Below, piece by piece: positions 42,494 to 55,839 of a DNA stretch of 64,000 nucleotides. Under the pieces are notes generated by a model. That model saw only the letters and a program-made list of their open reading frames with translations. It searched no databases and had not been told where the DNA came from. Numbering within the stretch: the first letter of the stretch is position 1; every line of letters starts with the position of its first letter. A program made the position numbers and the translations under genes. The DNA comes from Hofstenia miamia (taxonomy: Eukaryota > Xenacoelomorpha > Acoela): NCBI GenBank assembly GCA_004352715.1, contig SCFE01000023.1, positions 614,675 through 678,674 of the forward strand, written 5' to 3'.

Positions 42494-44673
42494 CAGACGC
42501 CACTGGTTAACATTGGTTCTAACAGGGAAGGGTGAGGATACACATTTTGTGAATTTTGATAAATTATTTAAAAGTGCACTTCCATTGTTGGCATTAAATT
42601 TATAATCATGTGAAAAAACGTGTAAAAATCACATTTCTCATAAATAGGAATAATTTGACGTATATAACTGCATTGATTGTAGTTTCAAATTTGAATTTTG
42701 AGACTCCAAGACATCTTAAATCTTAACATGAATCAATTACAGATTATCATATGTCATTTTAAGGAATTGTTACAGAAATTGGTCTTGCTTTTATTGCAAC
42801 TTTAGCAATTGAAGAACAAAATGACGTTGAAAATTAGCAACAGTGTGATTCCCATGGTATCAGTGAACTAAGAGCATATAAATAAAATGGAGGTTGATTA
42901 TGATTTGCTTCTAATTCAAGCATGAATTACTTGAAGGGTTTCATTATTTGTGGACAACTATCCATTTCATTTTCTTTAAATATTATCATAGAACTTCTTG
43001 TTATAGTAAATAGTAGAGACAACACCTGTAAACTTATATACCAAGCAATCTCAGTTATTGAAGACTGGGATGGCTTCAAAATAATACTACAACTATAAAA
43101 TTTAAATTGTGATTCTATCACGAATTAATCAAAATGTTTAATCTTATAATTTTTGCAGTTGATGAATTATAAATATTAAGAAAATTGGATTTGATGTCAA
43201 TGAAATGTTATCCAAACTAATCTGGTAGTAGACAGCCTTCATCCATGAGAAATTCTTTTACTCAGAATTCTACATGCATGTAAATAAAAAATATTATAAA
43301 AAAGAGTAGCTAAGTGAAAATCCTATTACTTAGAATCACTGAAGTAAAGATGTATTATTTAAATAAATAATAAAATATTTAAAGATTTGAATTTTGCACA
43401 CTTTTGAAGTTCCATCATTTGCATAGGGTTTTGTATTCTCTGTGTCAATATTGTTCTCAAACGAAGGTTATTGTTTGTCGTCACATGGAAATTCATTGAT
43501 ACCTTAATATCTTCAGGTGGCAATAGAAATGTATCAATAGTCGCAATGTGAGTAATTAGGACCGAATTTGGTATATTTTTCTCCTGCCTTCAAAATCACA
43601 AACAGAAAGAGTTTTATATAAAATTTGCTGTATCCTAACATAATTTTCATAAATTTTAAATCTGTGTATGATGGAATACGCTTACTACTTGCTATTCTTT
43701 TTAGTAAACATTTCTAATTATTCTTTATTGGATGCTGCTTACAATGTTGCTAAATGTTAACAACAGTGCTTCTTGGTGTCATTTAATTTAAATTATTTTA
43801 CTGTGGAATGTTTTTGCTTCAATAGTTTTCTGAAGCTATTTTGTCGAAATTTTATAGAAATCTATATGTGATATTCTACATCTATAGTTTTTAGTTTTTG
43901 GAATATAAGATATATTTTTGAGATGCATTGTTATTTTGAATAGATCGCAATGTCATAATTTAAGGATTAAGGATAAAGCTGCACAATATGTTTTTGACTT
44001 TGAAGAGGCCTCTTCTTTGAACAACTTCATTAGCATCTGAAACCTTTATTTTTAAATAGTTTTCTACCTCATGTAAATTCTAATCATGTTTTTTGAGCAT
44101 TTGATTTCGTGATGTTTTTAAGTTTTGAAATTTGAAAACTATATGCTGAATCTTGTTTATAGCATTTGTGCCAATTGGGATCATTACTTCCTTAATATGG
44201 ATGGCAAATATTTTGTCCCACATCATATCATTATTTTTTACAGTTTTCTATTACTCATACTCTATTGGTACGATTCTTTTTATAGCACATCTTTAAATTT
44301 TAATGTTGAACAGCATGCAAATGCTAATTTTACAATCATCAACCGTGCACTTGTCATTGTTCGCTAAAAGTCCCTTTTCTAACATGTCGCAATCGAACTA
44401 CAATTTTGTTATTCTCTAAAGTCCGTTTCAGTTGTAATATAATAATTGGTGATGTTATAATGGAAAACTCAATATAAACCTTGACTGACTGGAAATTAGG
44501 GCATTGTTAAACCATAGAATATAAACATAAAGTCCATATGGAAAAAAGTTTTCTTATAAAATTCTATTAATTTTTTATGCTTTTAAATACATCAATGCAT
44601 TTATTTATAGCGGCAATTGGTAATTAGTTTCAGAAATTGACGAAGATATTTTACTTAATATTCTATTTTACAG
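42494..44673. other. Intergenic or intronic AT-rich sequence
   Basis: Nothing firm. A plus-strand frame at 44125-44367 and, in another frame, AFVPIGIITSLIWMANILSH near 44165 are hydrophobic and could be part of a gene ending at 44870, but no splice model is supported. Confidence 0.3.
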
Positions 44674-44870
44674 GTTGCGTTTCCTGGGCCCGAAAATATT
44701 TTTTGGCTCCGATCTCTCGTTTCGTTTGCATTGATCATATAATAGAAACGGGGGTGCAACTGTTCGGTCAAATCTATACTAACATCTTTAAACATTTGAT
44801 AGTTTTACAATACGTTAATACGAACAATCCTATTAATTTACACTCGTTCAGATACAAGCAAGATCCCTGA
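44674..44870 (+). CDS. Candidate terminal exon of an unknown gene
   Basis: Begins after a good acceptor (TTCTATTTTACAG|GTTGC) and reads CVSWARKYFLAPISRFVCID, then ETGVQLFGQIYTNIFKHLIV, ending FRYKQDP and a stop at 44868-44870. A poly(A) signal follows at 44884. Base composition is higher in GC than the flanks. The phase requires one base from the previous exon. I do not recognise the protein; it is hydrophobic in parts and might be membrane-associated. Upstream exons were not found. Confidence 0.35.
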
Positions 44871-44883
44871 GTAATATATTTCC

Positions 44884-44889
44884 AATAAA
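44884..44889 (+). terminator. Poly(A) signal after the candidate terminal exon
   Basis: AATAAA 14 nt after the stop at 44870. Confidence 0.35.
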
Positions 44890-45397
44890 AAGTTTATTCG
44901 GCAATGAGATAATATTTTTAAAAAAAACCTTTTCCAAAGAAGTTTCTGAATAACTCAGTTACCAGGGCTTGTCAACATGTCTTTTATGGTGTTTACCGGT
45001 ATATTTAAACTTAACCCAGTAAAAAGTTTTGAGATCTGTTATAAAAATAAGAATGTTTGAGTAGACTTTATACTGAGAATGTATACAATCTGTTTCATAT
45101 GTGTTTGTTGTAGGCAATGTACAAACAACTGTTGTAATTAAAATATAGGCATTTACTCAAGTTCATGTCTAATGCTTTAAACACACATGGAAATAAGAGA
45201 TGCAATCACTTTGGAACAGTAATAAATTTCCAACATATCCTGGTGAATAATTGATGCATTTGTTTTCGCATTTCTACAGACGAATCTTTCTATTTTATGC
45301 TTTTCCACATTTCTTTGTTATTTTTGCACGTCTTATGAATTTTGTATCAATTTGTTCTCTAGCTGCCATGACAACGTGGATACACTTTCTCTTAAAA

Positions 45398-45709
45398 TTA
45401 GGTTGTGTGCGTTAATAATTTATCACGTGCGCTTTCCACTGCCTCGTTTGTCCGCCTCATTCGTCCATTCAACTCATCCACGTTTCTCCATCCTCCAATT
45501 TCGTTTGCGTACGTTATACAGTAAGTATATCCTTTTCTCTTGACTATAGCAGAACTTATCCGGTAGACATCTGTGTTAAATCGTGCATCTGGTATCGTGA
45601 GTGTACGCAGGTGATACACGCTTGCAGCTGCCCGTATGTAAGGCAGCTTTAAAATCATGATTTCATTATATATATTTAAATGATTCCCTCTTACTTGTGC
45701 TGCTCTCAT
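45398..45709 (-). CDS. Unrecognised 103-codon open frame
   Basis: Minus strand frame starting MRAAQVRGNHLNIYNEIMIL with AAASVYHLRTLTIPD and ending RMRRTNEAVESARDK. It is more GC-rich than its surroundings and has balanced amino acid use, unlike most chance frames here. No domain recognised, no splice sites needed. On the plus strand the same region has a donor-like ACA|GTAAGTAT at 45521, so it could instead be a plus-strand exon. Confidence 0.25.
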   Translation of the reverse strand: MRAAQVRGNHLNIYNEIMILKLPYIRAAASVYHLRTLTIPDARFNTDVYRISSAIVKRKGYTYCITYANEIGGWRNVDELNGRMRRTNEAVESARDKLLTHTT

Positions 45710-48392
45710 TTTAATGTTATATATGTCAATTTCCGTTAATACAATAGTTTCATATGGTTAATAAGGCCGGAGAAGAGGTTTATGTATGTATATGCACATG
45801 TAAACATAATGAACATATATGCTCCACTAAACTTTGTTTTCATAAACCATGCATATTAAATGCAATGAAAATACTATTACAACATTCTTCAGACATCTGG
45901 TATCCTTGAATGATACTCATATACATTTATAACATTGGATTTTCAATACAGTTTCTTTTTCTGATCTTGGTTATTAATGAAAAAGTGTATACAAATATTT
46001 GTTAATAATTTTTTCTCGGTCCTGTACTTGTTTTAATCATCGCAATATTGATATTTTCAAGCAGTCAAATGCCATATTTTATTTTTTATTTTAGAGATTC
46101 CATATTGTTACAATGAAAAGTGGAACGACATGTTTTCCTAATTAAAAGATCTTATAACGTTCTGAATACTCAACAAAGAATTTTAATGCTGTTTTTGTTG
46201 AGTTAGTGTAGATCAATTTATGGGACTGTAAATGCTTTGAGACGTTGTTTACAATACAGTTTTATATACCATTACTTAGTAATTGCCGGTTTATTTGACT
46301 TTGGGAGCGGTCAGAGAATTATAAATAACAAATTGATACTGTATACTTTCTACTTAGTTTGCAGCACGAAAAACGCAGGCATTTCAAATTTCAATTTTTA
46401 AAGCATTTTAGAGGGAACTTTTAATGACTTGATATTCTCATTCTTTATTCTTAAGTGAGGTGATTTATCTTCATTTTTCAAGTTATGCAGTGATTAATTG
46501 AAGCTTAGAAGATAACCTTTCTAATTAAGTTGAAGTAAAATAATTAGCCAGAACTACTTCGCTGTTAACTCAAACTTGTCTTATACCTTGTTATGAAACT
46601 GCCTGCTATCATGCAATAAATTTAAAGTCTGATTTCATTTCTATAGACATTCATGTATGGGTCAGGACTAGAACAAGAACAAACTAATATACGTTGATCA
46701 TAAGTGTAATAAGACTTATAGCAAGACCATACTATGCAGGACCAACTCCCAATCTCCGTATTTTGAAAACGAGAATAATTTTTCAAGATGACTGAAGAAT
46801 CAGAAATGGGAAAGATATCAACAGCAATGTTCCTGACATAAACATCCTTCTACAAATTTGTCTATTAAAAGGTGACCATTTTCAATATGGAGATTCTCAC
46901 ATGATGATATATCATTTTTTGATAAAATTTTCTCCTTTTGCAAGTTTACTAGATAAGTAGCGTACGTCCTAGGTCGGGCAGATATTCTATTTTATTAACA
47001 TTTGTTTGTATGCAATGACAACTTGCGTTTTGATATAAAGATATTGTGGCATTCTTCTTTAACTTGATCAAATCAATTGAATCAGTGACTTGTAGTATGG
47101 GTTTCTTGAAATAAAGAGATACATTTTTCGTCCGAGCAATCACCAAATTAACTACATAGTGAAGCTATATACATTTCTTACAAAACATATCATAAAAATA
47201 TTAAAATGTTTAAATTACTATAATTGTCTCTTACCACCTCTACGGAAAAGTCTGGTATTTTTGAAACTAATTTCATGCACATCATAGGCATTAACTTTTA
47301 CTCTCAGCAAAAAACATGCAATACAGTCAATACAGTTTCCCCCGATTGCAAACTTAGAGTGAGAAATTAATTCAATTTTTTATTTCAAATGAACTTTAAT
47401 TTTAAAGAATAACAGTTAATTGTTTTGGTCAACTTTCCACACATTTTTGACAACTTAGAAGAATCAGCTTTTACATATCTAGCCTGTGCTTGGGAAAGAT
47501 AAAACAAAATTTTCTGTAAATTATTGATTTCTTATTATTTGCTGACGTAAGCATTTTACATAAATATTGCTGAAATTGTCAAAATATAAAATATAAGAAA
47601 AAAATGTATGTCACTAAAAGTCACTTTTCATGAGTAGTGACATATAATATTATTTAAGACTCTCTGTTGGTTTCAAGAACACAAAAAATAAAAATATTTC
47701 TTGTTTTATGAAGTCACAAAATTTTGAGACGTAGGCCTTAATGCATACATTTTTTATTAAATCCAGTGTAGGACTTTGTGGCACAAGAATTTTATTTCTT
47801 CCAATCTCATTGCATGCCAGCTTCATGAAATATTTTGGTCCCGTTGTCTCATGTGGTCCGCGTCATAAGGTTTATAATAAACAATTGTGCATAATATTTC
47901 GTTACCTGATTTTCTACATATAATCCCAGCTCCCATTCCTATGGTACTCGGTCTAGTAAATCCCATTGGACAAAATGGTCCTAACAGAACTCTGTTATGG
48001 AGCCCACTTCCTCCAGTTTGAATAGGTTTGATCAAACGATGTAATGGAATTATCAATTAAATGGAATTGATAAAATTTTCTGGTTAGCACTGGGATGAAA
48101 TTCTCTGAAAGCATGTTTTAATATTGAAATTGTATGCTTAAGCTAAACATGTTCATCACCACCTACTATTTGAACTTCTGACGTTGAATTCAAAACCTAA
48201 TTTAAGTGCGGTTGGGACGTAAGTTTATTTGAATTCCAATATTTAATTTTATTACAATTGTTAAAACTCATGATTTGTTAGATAGCTTATTCTCCTTTCA
48301 TTGCATAACTCGTAGAACTTCGATAATAGCGCGGTTCACATAAGAAATATTTTCCAACATCAACAAGTAAAATTAATTTTAGATTTTCATCA
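45710..48392. other. Intergenic, nothing firm
   Basis: AT-rich. A conserved-looking minus-strand stretch near 47900-48050 (KPIQTGGSGLHNRVLLGPFC) ends at a possible donor, but no gene model could be built. Confidence 0.35.
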
Positions 48393-48889
48393 ATGGAGAA
48401 ATCAAGCGGTTGTAAATTGGAAGCTTCCTCTAGCAGTGAGGTTTGTTTTATAATTGCGTGGTTTTCAACCGCATTTATTATATCTGTGGTTTTAGACTGC
48501 TGTGATGCTCGAATGCGACAGTGCTGCCCAAAATCTTGTTGCGCAATTTGATGCAGAAAGCACACCCACCACTACTGATGGTAATATTTCTTTAATACTA
48601 TAATCCAAATTTACAAGTATGATTCTGGTATTTCCTACTTTCTTCTTGCTTAATCAACAATAATTTATTGCTGCTTGGCATTTCAGGGGATTTTGGATAC
48701 TCAAAAAATATAATAAACATCTATGGTTTAAATATATCTGAATTTTGCTATAAAAAACTAAGGCTTGTAATGAAGAGTTATGGTTTATTTCTGACTAGGA
48801 CAGAGTATTACTCCAATTGTAAACTTGAAATCATCCTTTTTCTAAGACCGGTGCTTACAGTGCAGGAGGGCAAGATCATTTGCAAATAG
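48393..48889 (+). CDS. Candidate three-exon unknown gene or gene end
   Basis: Exons 48393-48440 (MEKSSGCKLEASSSSE), 48496-48580 (TAVMLECDSAAQNLVAQFDA, ESTPTTTDG) and 48687-48889 (DFGYSKNIINIYGLNISEFC and on to a stop). The introns are 55 and 106 bp with GT-AG ends: GAG|GTTTGT, GGTTTTAG|ACT, GATG|GTAATA, GGCATTTCAG|GGG. All joins keep phase and give 111 residues. Exon 2 is the most protein-like. No family recognised. A competing 92-codon minus-strand frame (48287-48565) covers exons 1-2. The gene might start further upstream. Confidence 0.3.
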
Positions 48890-50827
48890 AATTGACCTAT
48901 CTTAAAATGATAACCCCGCCATGCTAATGTTCGCATGTGCATTATATTGTCCAATCTTCATTTCCAATTAATTACTGACGTAAATTTAAAAAATTATTAC
49001 AAAATGTCGGGTTATGGGAAAACATATACGGATAACAATTACAATGCTGTCTAATTTAGATATTTTTTAGGAATAAATTAAAATAAATTTGATTGTTTTC
49101 TTTTAAATTATGTATTAATGTCTAATCCTTTGTCTTATAGTAACTAAGTTAATAACAAATATTTTTAAACCTGTTATTCTAACTAACATTCTTATTTATT
49201 TATCAGCTTGATACCATGCAATAATTAAGAACAAACCATGATATATGCATATGTCATGATATACAATATGTCGATGTTGTTTCAAATCCACAGTATATGA
49301 ATGATTCAGAAAAAAGTTTTACGAGATTTAAAGACTTATAAATTTATTTAAGAAAGGAAATTTTTAATTTATTCCAAATAAAGACTTTAAAGGAATTATT
49401 GATTGCAATTCGATTATAAATTTATAGTAGGATATGAAATATTAACACCTAGTTTTATTTAATGAGATTAGCGTGTTTCGTTCTCTCACAAAGCACCCTC
49501 GCTAATTTAGCATTTGATAAATTGATCAAAGCCTTTTGTAAGGTTGATTATTATTACTAACGCTAATTGTGTTAGCGTTTCATTCTTTTTAACACTTTAA
49601 TTAGCTCAGCAAAAACTTTCAGAAAGTTAATTTAATATTGCGACTATCATCCACCAATTTTATTTCGATTAAAAGTTACTCTGAAAATCTGATAATTCTT
49701 AGCCTCATTTTGTTAAGCCTTGCGTTTTTTCAACTAGAAAATTTTATGCTTGTATGGTAATTAAACTCTTGAATGTGGTGTGGCTTGCAAGCCCTTATAT
49801 TTTTTATGTTATCTCATCCATTTTAAATTATTTCATGAATTCAGGTACTAAGGAGACCTGTGCTGGGAAAAAGTCACTTCATCGCATTCTATACGATTAA
49901 TATTTCAAATCATAGCAAAAATTTATGCTTGTCCCCAGTATTTAGAGACAATAGTCGCATTCCCTGCAGTAGATTAGTATAAAATAAGAATCGATACACA
50001 CCACTTTTTTCAGGGTTACCACTTTTGTAAGAATGGGTTGGATAACAAAGGCCTTTTTAAAACCAAGCAGAGGAAGATAACGTTGGGTTAGCAAAGTAGC
50101 GTACAAATTTGAATTTGTTCAAAATGAAGTACGATATATTAAAAGGTTTCCGTTTTATATGTCACTATCACTTTAGTAAACTATACAATTAGTTAAAATG
50201 TGTTGTAGACTATGCGCTTTTCAGGCAAAAAATAGGTTGTTTTGCTCAAATTTGATCCTTAAGCTTAAATTAAGGATGACCATGATCAGTCTTTCTAACA
50301 GAGATGGAAAACACTCAGCGCTCAAGCTTTGAGGAAATCATATTGTCACCACGATGGTAATTCACTATACCACACAGAAATTTATCAGATGCAACTACAT
50401 TTTAGAGAACGAAATCCTCAAACACGAAATCTTTTGTTGATATTTCGTTCCACAATTTAAAGTTTCTTTACATTTTATTTAAATACAGTTCGAATTTGAA
50501 TGTGTTTTGAGATATAATTGACAGGTACATTAATGAAATAAACAGAGTAAGGATGAACTGCGTGTGTGTGATTGGGTTAAAACGAGCAGAAAAGTGGTTG
50601 TTTTCATGATCCAAAACGAATCTGCGTTTTCAATAGTTTCCCTCGATGTTCAACTTTGAGTTAGAATCTAATTTAACTTTAACTTTTTTGTTAGGTAAAC
50701 TTTCCAAGTATATACCGTTGGTTTTAAAAGCTTCACGCATGTGCATGGAGAAGGACAAGTTAAATGTTTTTGATTTCTAAAGCGAGCGAACATGGGTCTG
50801 AAAGCCACATCTGCAAATATGTCTCTG
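48890..50827. other. Intergenic, nothing recognised
   Basis: AT-rich. The only structure noted is a short hairpin at 49559-49580 (AACGCTAA-TTGTG-TTAGCGTT). Confidence 0.4.
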
Positions 50828-50891
50828 AGTGAAATGAGACTCGAACCTCGTATATCGATTGAAGTAATCTAAATGTGGACAGCATTTCACT
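50828..50891 (-). other. tRNA-like 64-nt sequence or SINE fragment
   Basis: The minus strand has 7-bp complementary ends (AGTGAAA...TTTCACT) and a B-box-like GGTTCGAGTCT with a T-arm. The A box and anticodon arm are not convincing and the length is short for a nuclear tRNA. It may be a decayed tRNA or tRNA-derived SINE. Confidence 0.25.
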
Positions 50892-51348
50892 ATTCCATAA
50901 ATGTTTAAATTACTATAATTCTATTTAAGAATATGATAGCTAATAAACAAGACCCATTCTTTACTTTTTCGCTATGCATTGTAAAAACATGTTTGATCGT
51001 TTGAGTTTCGTATGTATGTATTAGAAGATTATTTCGCACCTTTAAATTCAAATATGGTGCTTATTTTAGCCAAACATTATATTAATTAAAAATCGTTTAA
51101 TTTTGTATAATATGTTGATTAAGCGAATCCGTGTGAATTTATTTTTATCATGAGGTGTTGATAAAACTTTCATGGGAATGTGGGCTTTATCGCATTCAAG
51201 TTTTCATAACAAATAATCCTATTAGTATTGTGAATTTATTTGGGCTCGACGGTATGAACATTTTGAGTGTCCTTTCCATTCGATTCGGTATCTCACAAAA
51301 TACCGCGGTATCGGTATTACTATGAAAGATCAATAGTATATTTGGTGC

Positions 51349-51350
<2 letters not shown>

Positions 51351-51382
<32 letters not shown>
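51351..51382. repeat. (TA)n microsatellite
   Basis: 16 TA units. Confidence 0.95.
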
Positions 51383-51385
<3 letters not shown>

Positions 51386-52129
51386 GGCTATTCCAAAAAT
51401 AGGTTTTTTGGAAATGTGCAAATGCTGCTTGGGGTTCCAAGGAACCTCAATATACGAAGTTCTATGCTGCAATAACATTTTAAGTATTCCTTTGCTTTTG
51501 GATAAAACACTAGTGTGCTATAAAGCTCTAGATAGATGCTTGTGTCAAAACTTTGATTTAAAGCCAAACAGAGGTGCAAGTATTGGCGATTAATCACAAA
51601 ACTTGCTGAAGATGAGGCCAGTTATCTGTTAATAGAAAATTATTTATAGTTCTAAGTGTAACAGAAAATCAGTGTTTACTTTGAAGCTTGACTTTTTTTA
51701 ATTGCAAAGTTTATGAAATACATCTCTATATTTTGCATAGGATATTTTCTAGTGTCTTTAGAATATCATTTCATCATTTGCTCTTGATAATGAAAGGAAT
51801 GCAATAGGCACCATTAGACTTAAAATTCCTCAAGAATAATCACAATGCAGTGTATTTTAAGTTTCATTCCCATTAAGCCATAAATCTACCAACAATATGC
51901 ATGGTTGTAGAAAGTTTTTAAACTATTTTAATGGACTTTCAACAGTTAGACCAAGTTTGTGATTTCGTGATTTTAGGGCAGGTGCAGTCTTAGAATATTT
52001 TCAATTGGTTGCGGTTCAATTATTTTTTATATTATTACAAAGCATAACTCGCAATTTAAGGAAAATCAAATCAAATTATATCTTTCAAAAGTTGAAATTT
52101 TTGAAATTTTCCACAAAAAATTTAACCTA
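51383..52129. other. Unassigned sequence
   Basis: A 108-codon plus frame (51267-51593) runs through the TA repeat and shows no domain. Nothing else seen. Confidence 0.35.
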
Positions 52130-52132
52130 TAC

Positions 52133-52163
<31 letters not shown>

Positions 52164-52182
52164 TGTTTATGTGTGTGTGTGT
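52130..52182. repeat. (AT)n / (GT)n microsatellite
   Basis: A compound AT run followed by a GT run. Confidence 0.9.
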
Positions 52183-53201
52183 ATGACAGCTAGTATTAGT
52201 CTTTTATCTAAAGCGCTTTTCATTCATGAGTATCAGAAAATTTTGAAAATAACGGTTTTATCTTATGAAAACCAATAAAAGTTTATTTATATTTCAATAT
52301 TCACATAAACAGTTTTTGGAAATGAAGATATAATAGGGGTGGATAGGGGTCGGGAGCAGAGTGGGGACAGCCGTCCTCCCTGTTTAGCTAACAAATAAGA
52401 ATATTGAAGCAACTTAGTAATTTAATTATGTTTTCCGTAACAATAACAGACGAATATTCCATCGGTCATTTAACCTTTTTATGTAAAATTTAAATTAAGA
52501 AAGGGAATGACGTAATTTAATAAATCGTGAAAAATTTTTATTATTAAAATTTTTTTATACCATTTGTCCACCATTCCACACTAAAAATTGCAAACCTTTA
52601 CCTCATAGAATTGACTATATTTTCCTAAAAATTCCATTTTCTAAGTATTCTCTTTACTTCAAAATTTAAAAGGATTTGGTCAAAATTGTTTTTAGGTATT
52701 TTATCGACACTAAAATGTTAGTTATAGTATACCATTGCTATATCAATTATATGAAATTTTTGTTCCTATGTAAAGTGGAATTGCTTTGTAAATTTTGACT
52801 TTATCGCTTAAAACAGCTCTATAGGATTATGATTTTTGCATTGCAAAGAAAAAATCTGTAAATTTTGTGGCGCTAATCAGCCATATAATAGTAGCTGCTT
52901 TTTTAATATAACTTTTTCTTGAGAAATTTCGTAATTTTCCAAAGTGCTTAAGCCTCAGACAGAAATGTTCCATGTTTTCATATTGCAAGCATTGACCCGT
53001 GGGCTTGCACACAATACTCACAGCCTACTTTTCAATAAAATACCGATCTATTTTTATAGGCAAGATACCGCGTTGTTGGTTTCGGGATCGGTATACCGCC
53101 GGGCCCTAGAATTTGTACATTGGAAAAAGTCTTTTGAATGGTTTGGCAATGCAGTTGGGCTGGGCTTGTCTTGGACCTAATGTTTTAATTGCTATTTGAA
53201 A
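52183..53201. other. Intergenic with partial hAT-like ends
   Basis: CGGTATACCGCCGGGCCCTAG at 53090-53110 resembles a hAT terminus on the minus strand, and GCAGTTGGGCTGGGCTTG at 53150 resembles the end region of the element at 60948-62701. No complete element could be delimited. Confidence 0.35.
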
Positions 53202-53489
53202 CAGGCGCAGCTTTAAGATTTTTAAAACAGGGGGGCACCATCCAATTTTGTTTCAAGAAAACTTAAACTAAAATGGAAATTTAAACAAAAATAACTCCAA
53301 GAGAAAACTTCATTGTAAAATGTAATCTCTAAATGCCCAAATTAATGCAGTGCTCACATTAAATTGTCGGACGAAACTTGCAAACATCAACATAAAAAAT
53401 ATTTGAGGAAGACACTTTTACAAAAAACTAAGAATCCCCAAAAGGGGGGGCACTGGCCCCCGGGTGCCTCCCCCCTAAAGCCGCGCCTG
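53202..53489. mobile_element. hAT-like MITE, 288 bp
   Basis: Inverted termini CAGGCGCAGCTTTAAG and, on the minus strand, CAGGCGCGGCTTTAGG. Flanks ATTTGAAA and ATTGGAAA match at 7 of 8. The GGGGGGCACC subterminal tracts are also inverted. No coding capacity. Confidence 0.75.
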
Positions 53490-54995
53490 ATTGGAAAAAC
53501 TAACTGCTTAAATTTTATCAGTGTTCCATTGTTAGCACTAATTTCGTCTAATATATATATAGAGCGTTTCTGTGTGCATCAGATCAGTCCAGATTCTGAG
53601 TTGTCTCTCTGGATTTGCGCTAACACAGGGTGATGTAAGTTACCCGAATTTTAGTAATTTAATAGGTAAAAGTGATCTTTCCTCCGAGGGATAAACAAGG
53701 TTAGTTGCTACCAGAGGCACTGGAATGGACATATATGGCACGTTTATCCAACTAGTTAACAACAATTGAACTGGATATGTTAATAGGCTAATTGGATACG
53801 CACCTGTAATCAATGCATTATTCAAATTATCCAATCAAATTCTGCTGCGCTTGTGACATGTACCGAGCTTGGACCTAAGAAATCTGTTCATTCCCTAACT
53901 CTGATACCTCTATTATCGTACTATGCTATAGTAGTGCATTTCTCTATGAATATTTGAAACCGTTTACTTTCTCTTTTGAAGTTATTTATGAAGATAATCT
54001 TACAAATGATTGAGCATATTAGGAAGTGTGGAATCATTCTAAGTTCGAATTATATTCACTATTCATATCTATACGAATTTAACACAAAAACTACATCGAA
54101 TTATTTCTGAATAAAGACTAATTAAATTTCACATTTAAGATATATCCTTTGGTCATGGCTTTACCTGAATATCAAAATACTTCTATATTTGCTAAGCTAG
54201 TGATTAATTTGNTAAGAATCCCCAAAAGGGGGGGCACTGGCCCCCGGGTGCCTCCCCCCTAAAGCCGCGCCTGATTGGAAAAACTAACTGCTTAAATTTT
54301 ATCAGTGTTCCATTGTTAGCACTAATTTCGTCTAATATATATATAGAGCGTTTCTGTGTGCATCAGATCAGTCCAGATTCTGAGTTGTCTCTCTGGATTT
54401 GCGCTAACACAGGGTGATGTAAGTTACCCGAATTTTAGTAATTTAATAGGTAAAAGTGATCTTTCCTCCGAGGGATAAACAAGGTTAGTTGCTACCAGAG
54501 GCACTGGAATGGACATATATGGCACGTTTATCCAACTAGTTAACAACAATTGAACTGGATATGTTAATAGGCTAATTGGATACGCACCTGTAATCAATGC
54601 ATTATTCAAATTATCCAATCAAATTCTGCTGCGCTTGTGACATGTACCGAGCTTGGACCTAAGAAATCTGTTCATTCCCTAACTCTGATACCTCTATTAT
54701 CGTACTATGCTATAGTAGTGCATTTCTCTATGAATATTTGAAACCGTTTACTTTCTCTTTTGAAGTTATTTATGAAGATAATCTTACAAATGATTGAGCA
54801 TATTAGGAAGTGTGGAATCATTCTAAGTTCGAATTATATTCACTATTCATATCTATACGAATTTAACACAAAAACTACATCGAATTATTTCTGAATAAAG
54901 ACTAATTAAATTTCACATTTAAGATATATCCTTTGGTCATGGCTTTACCTGAATATCAAAATACTTCTATATTTGCTAAGCTAGTGATTAATTTG
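53429..54995. repeat. 783-bp exact direct duplication around a single N
   Basis: 53429-54211 equals 54213-54995 as far as I can read, including the right end of the MITE. The N is at 54212. Probably one locus represented twice. Confidence 0.85.
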
Positions 54996-55839
54996 TAAAA
55001 GCAGCCAAATGTTAGGAAGTATTTTCTTGCTTAGCTGCATTGCTTAAGAAACAGCATTTGTTTATTCTTTCAAAGACCAATATTTTAAATTGTAACCAGA
55101 AAAAAAGTACCTTCGCTATTTGACTGAATGCTTGAAGATTTTAATTGATTTGTAATGTTGACATTCTATTAATGTACAAAATAAATTATATTGTTGGTTA
55201 ATGTGGAAGCCTTGTTAAACTATAGTTAAAAAATGAAAATTATCATGTTAAAGTGCAATGCTTAAGTGTAGAAACTGAGGCTAGATTCTTTCTCACCAAT
55301 AATTCATTAAAGTCTGAATTTTTCTTTGTTTTAATTCTTTCAAGTCCAATGGCAACTTCAAAATTGAAAATGATATATAAACCGGTGATTAAACCTTTTT
55401 CTTTTTTGATTCGAATGTATTTTTGTGCAAGCAGTTTAAAAAATTCGAGTACCTATTTCATAAACATTTAAGAATTAAAATCTGTATTACAAAAAATGTA
55501 TATTATTTTTTATAAAAAATCAACATTACTTTCATTAGAAATGTTGACTACAATCTTATTTTTATAAAAGAACATAGAATATTGTTTTGTTAAAAAACGA
55601 GAATATTGAAGTTTTTACAACGACACGGAACGAATTTGCCTTCTAGAATTAAGAGCAATTTCTGGCTGTACAAAGCCTGCGTTTGTAGTCGCAGTTAAAA
55701 CAAATGATTTCTTGTATTGATTTACTCTTTACATTTTAGTATTGAATTTTTCCCGCATCTGAATCAGTCACTTTCAATATATTTCGTTTTGATTGAGGGC
55801 GTAGAATTTACGTCAATTTTAATTTATAGAGCCGTACAT
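54996..55839. other. Intergenic, nothing recognised
   Basis: AT-rich. The 72-codon plus frame at 55253-55471 shows no domain. Confidence 0.4.

Noticed and set aside
43517-43547. 31-nt microexon (TCTTCAG|GTGGC to CGCAAT|GTGAGT)
   Set aside because: Both splice sites look good, but it encodes only about ten residues and no neighbouring exon is in phase.
49559-49580. Short hairpin AACGCTAA-TTGTG-TTAGCGTT
   Set aside because: An isolated 8-bp stem with no associated gene, expected by chance at this scale.
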